Part shown: one piece after another, positions 5,942 to 6,706 of the stretch
Position numbering within the stretch: the stretch's first letter is position 1
Layout of the letters: each line of letters starts with the position of its first letter
Source of the DNA: Sulfitobacter sp.
GTDB lineage: Bacteria > Pseudomonadota > Alphaproteobacteria > Rhodobacterales > Rhodobacteraceae
Length of the DNA stretch: 6,706 nt
Assembly: GCA_024636405.1 (NCBI GenBank)
Contig: JAGXHC010000147.1
Span: 1-6,706, forward strand
Direction: 5' to 3'
Made by a program: the position numbers and the translations under genes
Notes under the pieces: generated by a model
What the model was told of the DNA's origin: nothing
Database searches by the model: none
Seen by the model: the letters and a program-made list of their open reading frames with translations, nothing else

Positions 5942-6574
5942 ATGCCCCGCACACCACCCGATCTGAATGCCGCTTACGGGCTGAAAACGCCCGATGAAAA
6001 TCGCAAGCTTTATGCCGACTGGGCGCAAAGCTATGACGACGGATTTGCAAAGGACAATGATTATCATCTGCCGCAAATTGTGGCGCTGATTTTTGCCGAG
6101 GTGGGTGGCGGTGCAGGGCCGGTGTTGGACGTCGGCGCGGGCACCGGATTGCTGGCGCAGCATATCCCTATGCGCGGCGCGCTTGAGATTGATGCGCTGG
6201 ATATATCGCGCGATATGCTGAAGGTGGCCGCGGCAAAGGGGATTTACCGCACGATAATCGAGGCGGACCTGACCGCACCGCTTGATCTGGCCGACGCGAC
6301 CTATGGCGCTGTGATCAGTTCGGGCACTTTCACCCATGGCCACGTTGGACCGGACGCGCTGGATGAGTTGCTGCGCGTGGCACGGGCGGGGGCGGTATTT
6401 GTGCTGGCGATCAATGCCGCCCATTTTGAAGCGCGGGGGTTTGCCGCCAAATTTGCCGCGTTAGAGCCGCAGATCGGAAGCGTGGAGCATCGCGTGGTGA
6501 ATATCTACGGCACAAAGGCGGTCCCGGAACATCGCGATGACACGGCGCATATCGCCATTTTTCGTAAGCGTTAG
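5942..6574 (+). CDS. Class I SAM-dependent methyltransferase, METTL27-like
   Basis: The 210-residue protein has a Rossmann-type methyltransferase core: motif I VLDVGAGTGL (61-70), the acidic strand-2 end in EIDALDIS (82-89), EADL (107-110) as the motif III region, and SSGTFTHGHVGPDALDELLRV (126-146) as motif IV and after. The N-terminal stretch, with DENRKLYADWAQSYD (18-32), and the GTFTHGHVGP segment resemble the METTL27 (WBSCR27)-like group. The methyl acceptor of that group is not settled, so I give no substrate. No signal peptide or membrane segment is visible; it should be cytoplasmic. It lies 39 bp downstream of the peroxidase gene on the same strand and is probably co-transcribed, but nothing in the sequence ties its function to oxidative stress. 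It converges on the transporter gene with a 21-bp gap. Confidence 0.88.
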   Translation: MPRTPPDLNAAYGLKTPDENRKLYADWAQSYDDGFAKDNDYHLPQIVALIFAEVGGGAGPVLDVGAGTGLLAQHIPMRGALEIDALDISRDMLKVAAAKGIYRTIIEADLTAPLDLADATYGAVISSGTFTHGHVGPDALDELLRVARAGAVFVLAINAAHFEARGFAAKFAALEPQIGSVEHRVVNIYGTKAVPEHRDDTAHIAIFRKR

Positions 6575-6589
6575 ACCCTGTTCAGTGCA

Positions 6590-6609
6590 CGCCCCTCAGG
6601 CGCGTTTTT
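6590..6609 (+). terminator. Weak possible terminator after the methyltransferase gene
   Basis: A short CGCC/GGCG stem (6590-6593 with 6599-6602) with a five-base loop is followed closely by TTTTT at 6605-6609. The stem is only four pairs and overlaps the 3' end of the convergent transporter gene, so this is a marginal call. Confidence 0.25.
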
Positions 6610-6706
6610 GGCGGGAGATCTGAACGGCCAGAATGCCCATCGCAATGATGAAGACGCCCAGAATGTCGCGCGGGCCGATCTGTTCACTGAGCAGGACGGA
6701 GGCGAC
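6596..6706 (-). CDS. EamA/DMT-superfamily transporter, C-terminal fragment
   Basis: The minus strand is open from the right edge (6706) to a TGA at 6598-6596. The 36 visible residues are VASVLLSEQIGPRD, a hydrophobic helix (ILGVFIIAMGILAVQI) and a basic tail, SRQKRA. A loop with E-x-I-x-P-R-D followed by a final Gly-rich helix and a short positive cytoplasmic tail is the usual end of a ten-helix EamA-type drug/metabolite transporter. The fragment is too short to tell the substrate or to exclude another small DMT family such as SMR. The start and the rest of the gene lie beyond the window. Confidence 0.65.
   Translation of the reverse strand, partial: VASVLLSEQIGPRDILGVFIIAMGILAVQISRQKRA

Overview
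The window looks like ordinary chromosome from an alphaproteobacterium, most likely a Rhodobacterales (Roseobacter-type) species. The basis is moderate-to-high G+C, strong AGGAG-type ribosome binding sites, an mtgA-like C-terminus typical of that group, an FzlA-type GST-fold protein (an alphaproteobacterial division factor) and the order fzlA-queG. This assignment is inference; there is no rRNA or tRNA gene here to anchor it. I see no CRISPR array, insertion sequence, phage or plasmid gene, and no RNA gene.

Layout. Positions 1-4201 read rightward: the 3' end of mtgA (peptidoglycan glycosyltransferase), an fzlA-like gene, queG (tRNA epoxyqueuosine reductase) and a stand-alone hyuA-type hydantoinase/oxoprolinase gene. 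The short gaps (55, 41 and 71 bp) would allow co-transcription, but hyuA has its own strong ribosome binding site and the last gap could hide a promoter. A 27-bp perfect palindrome at 4247-4273 separates this block from the leftward msrB-msrA operon (5243 down to 4288), whose two genes overlap by ATGA. A 137-bp divergent region follows, with a plausible promoter for msrBA. It leads to a rightward gene for a glutathione peroxidase-family protein with a signal peptide, then a rightward gene for a class I SAM-dependent methyltransferase of the METTL27-like kind. The last 111 bases are the C-terminal end of a leftward EamA/DMT-type transporter gene.

How the genes fit together. Two themes are visible. 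On the left, mtgA (septal or elongation glycan polymerisation) lies next to an FzlA-like protein, which in Caulobacter binds FtsZ and sets constriction. On the right, msrB and msrA repair both diastereomers of methionine sulfoxide, and the divergent peroxidase removes peroxides outside the inner membrane, which gives a compact oxidative-damage locus. queG is tRNA-modification housekeeping. The roles of the hyuA-type protein and the methyltransferase cannot be fixed from sequence.

I did not find a convincing undescribed system. The points most worth a second look are the hyuA gene with no hyuB, the exported two-cysteine peroxidase beside cytosolic msrBA, the FzlA-like protein that keeps GST glutathione-site motifs, and the intergenic palindrome.
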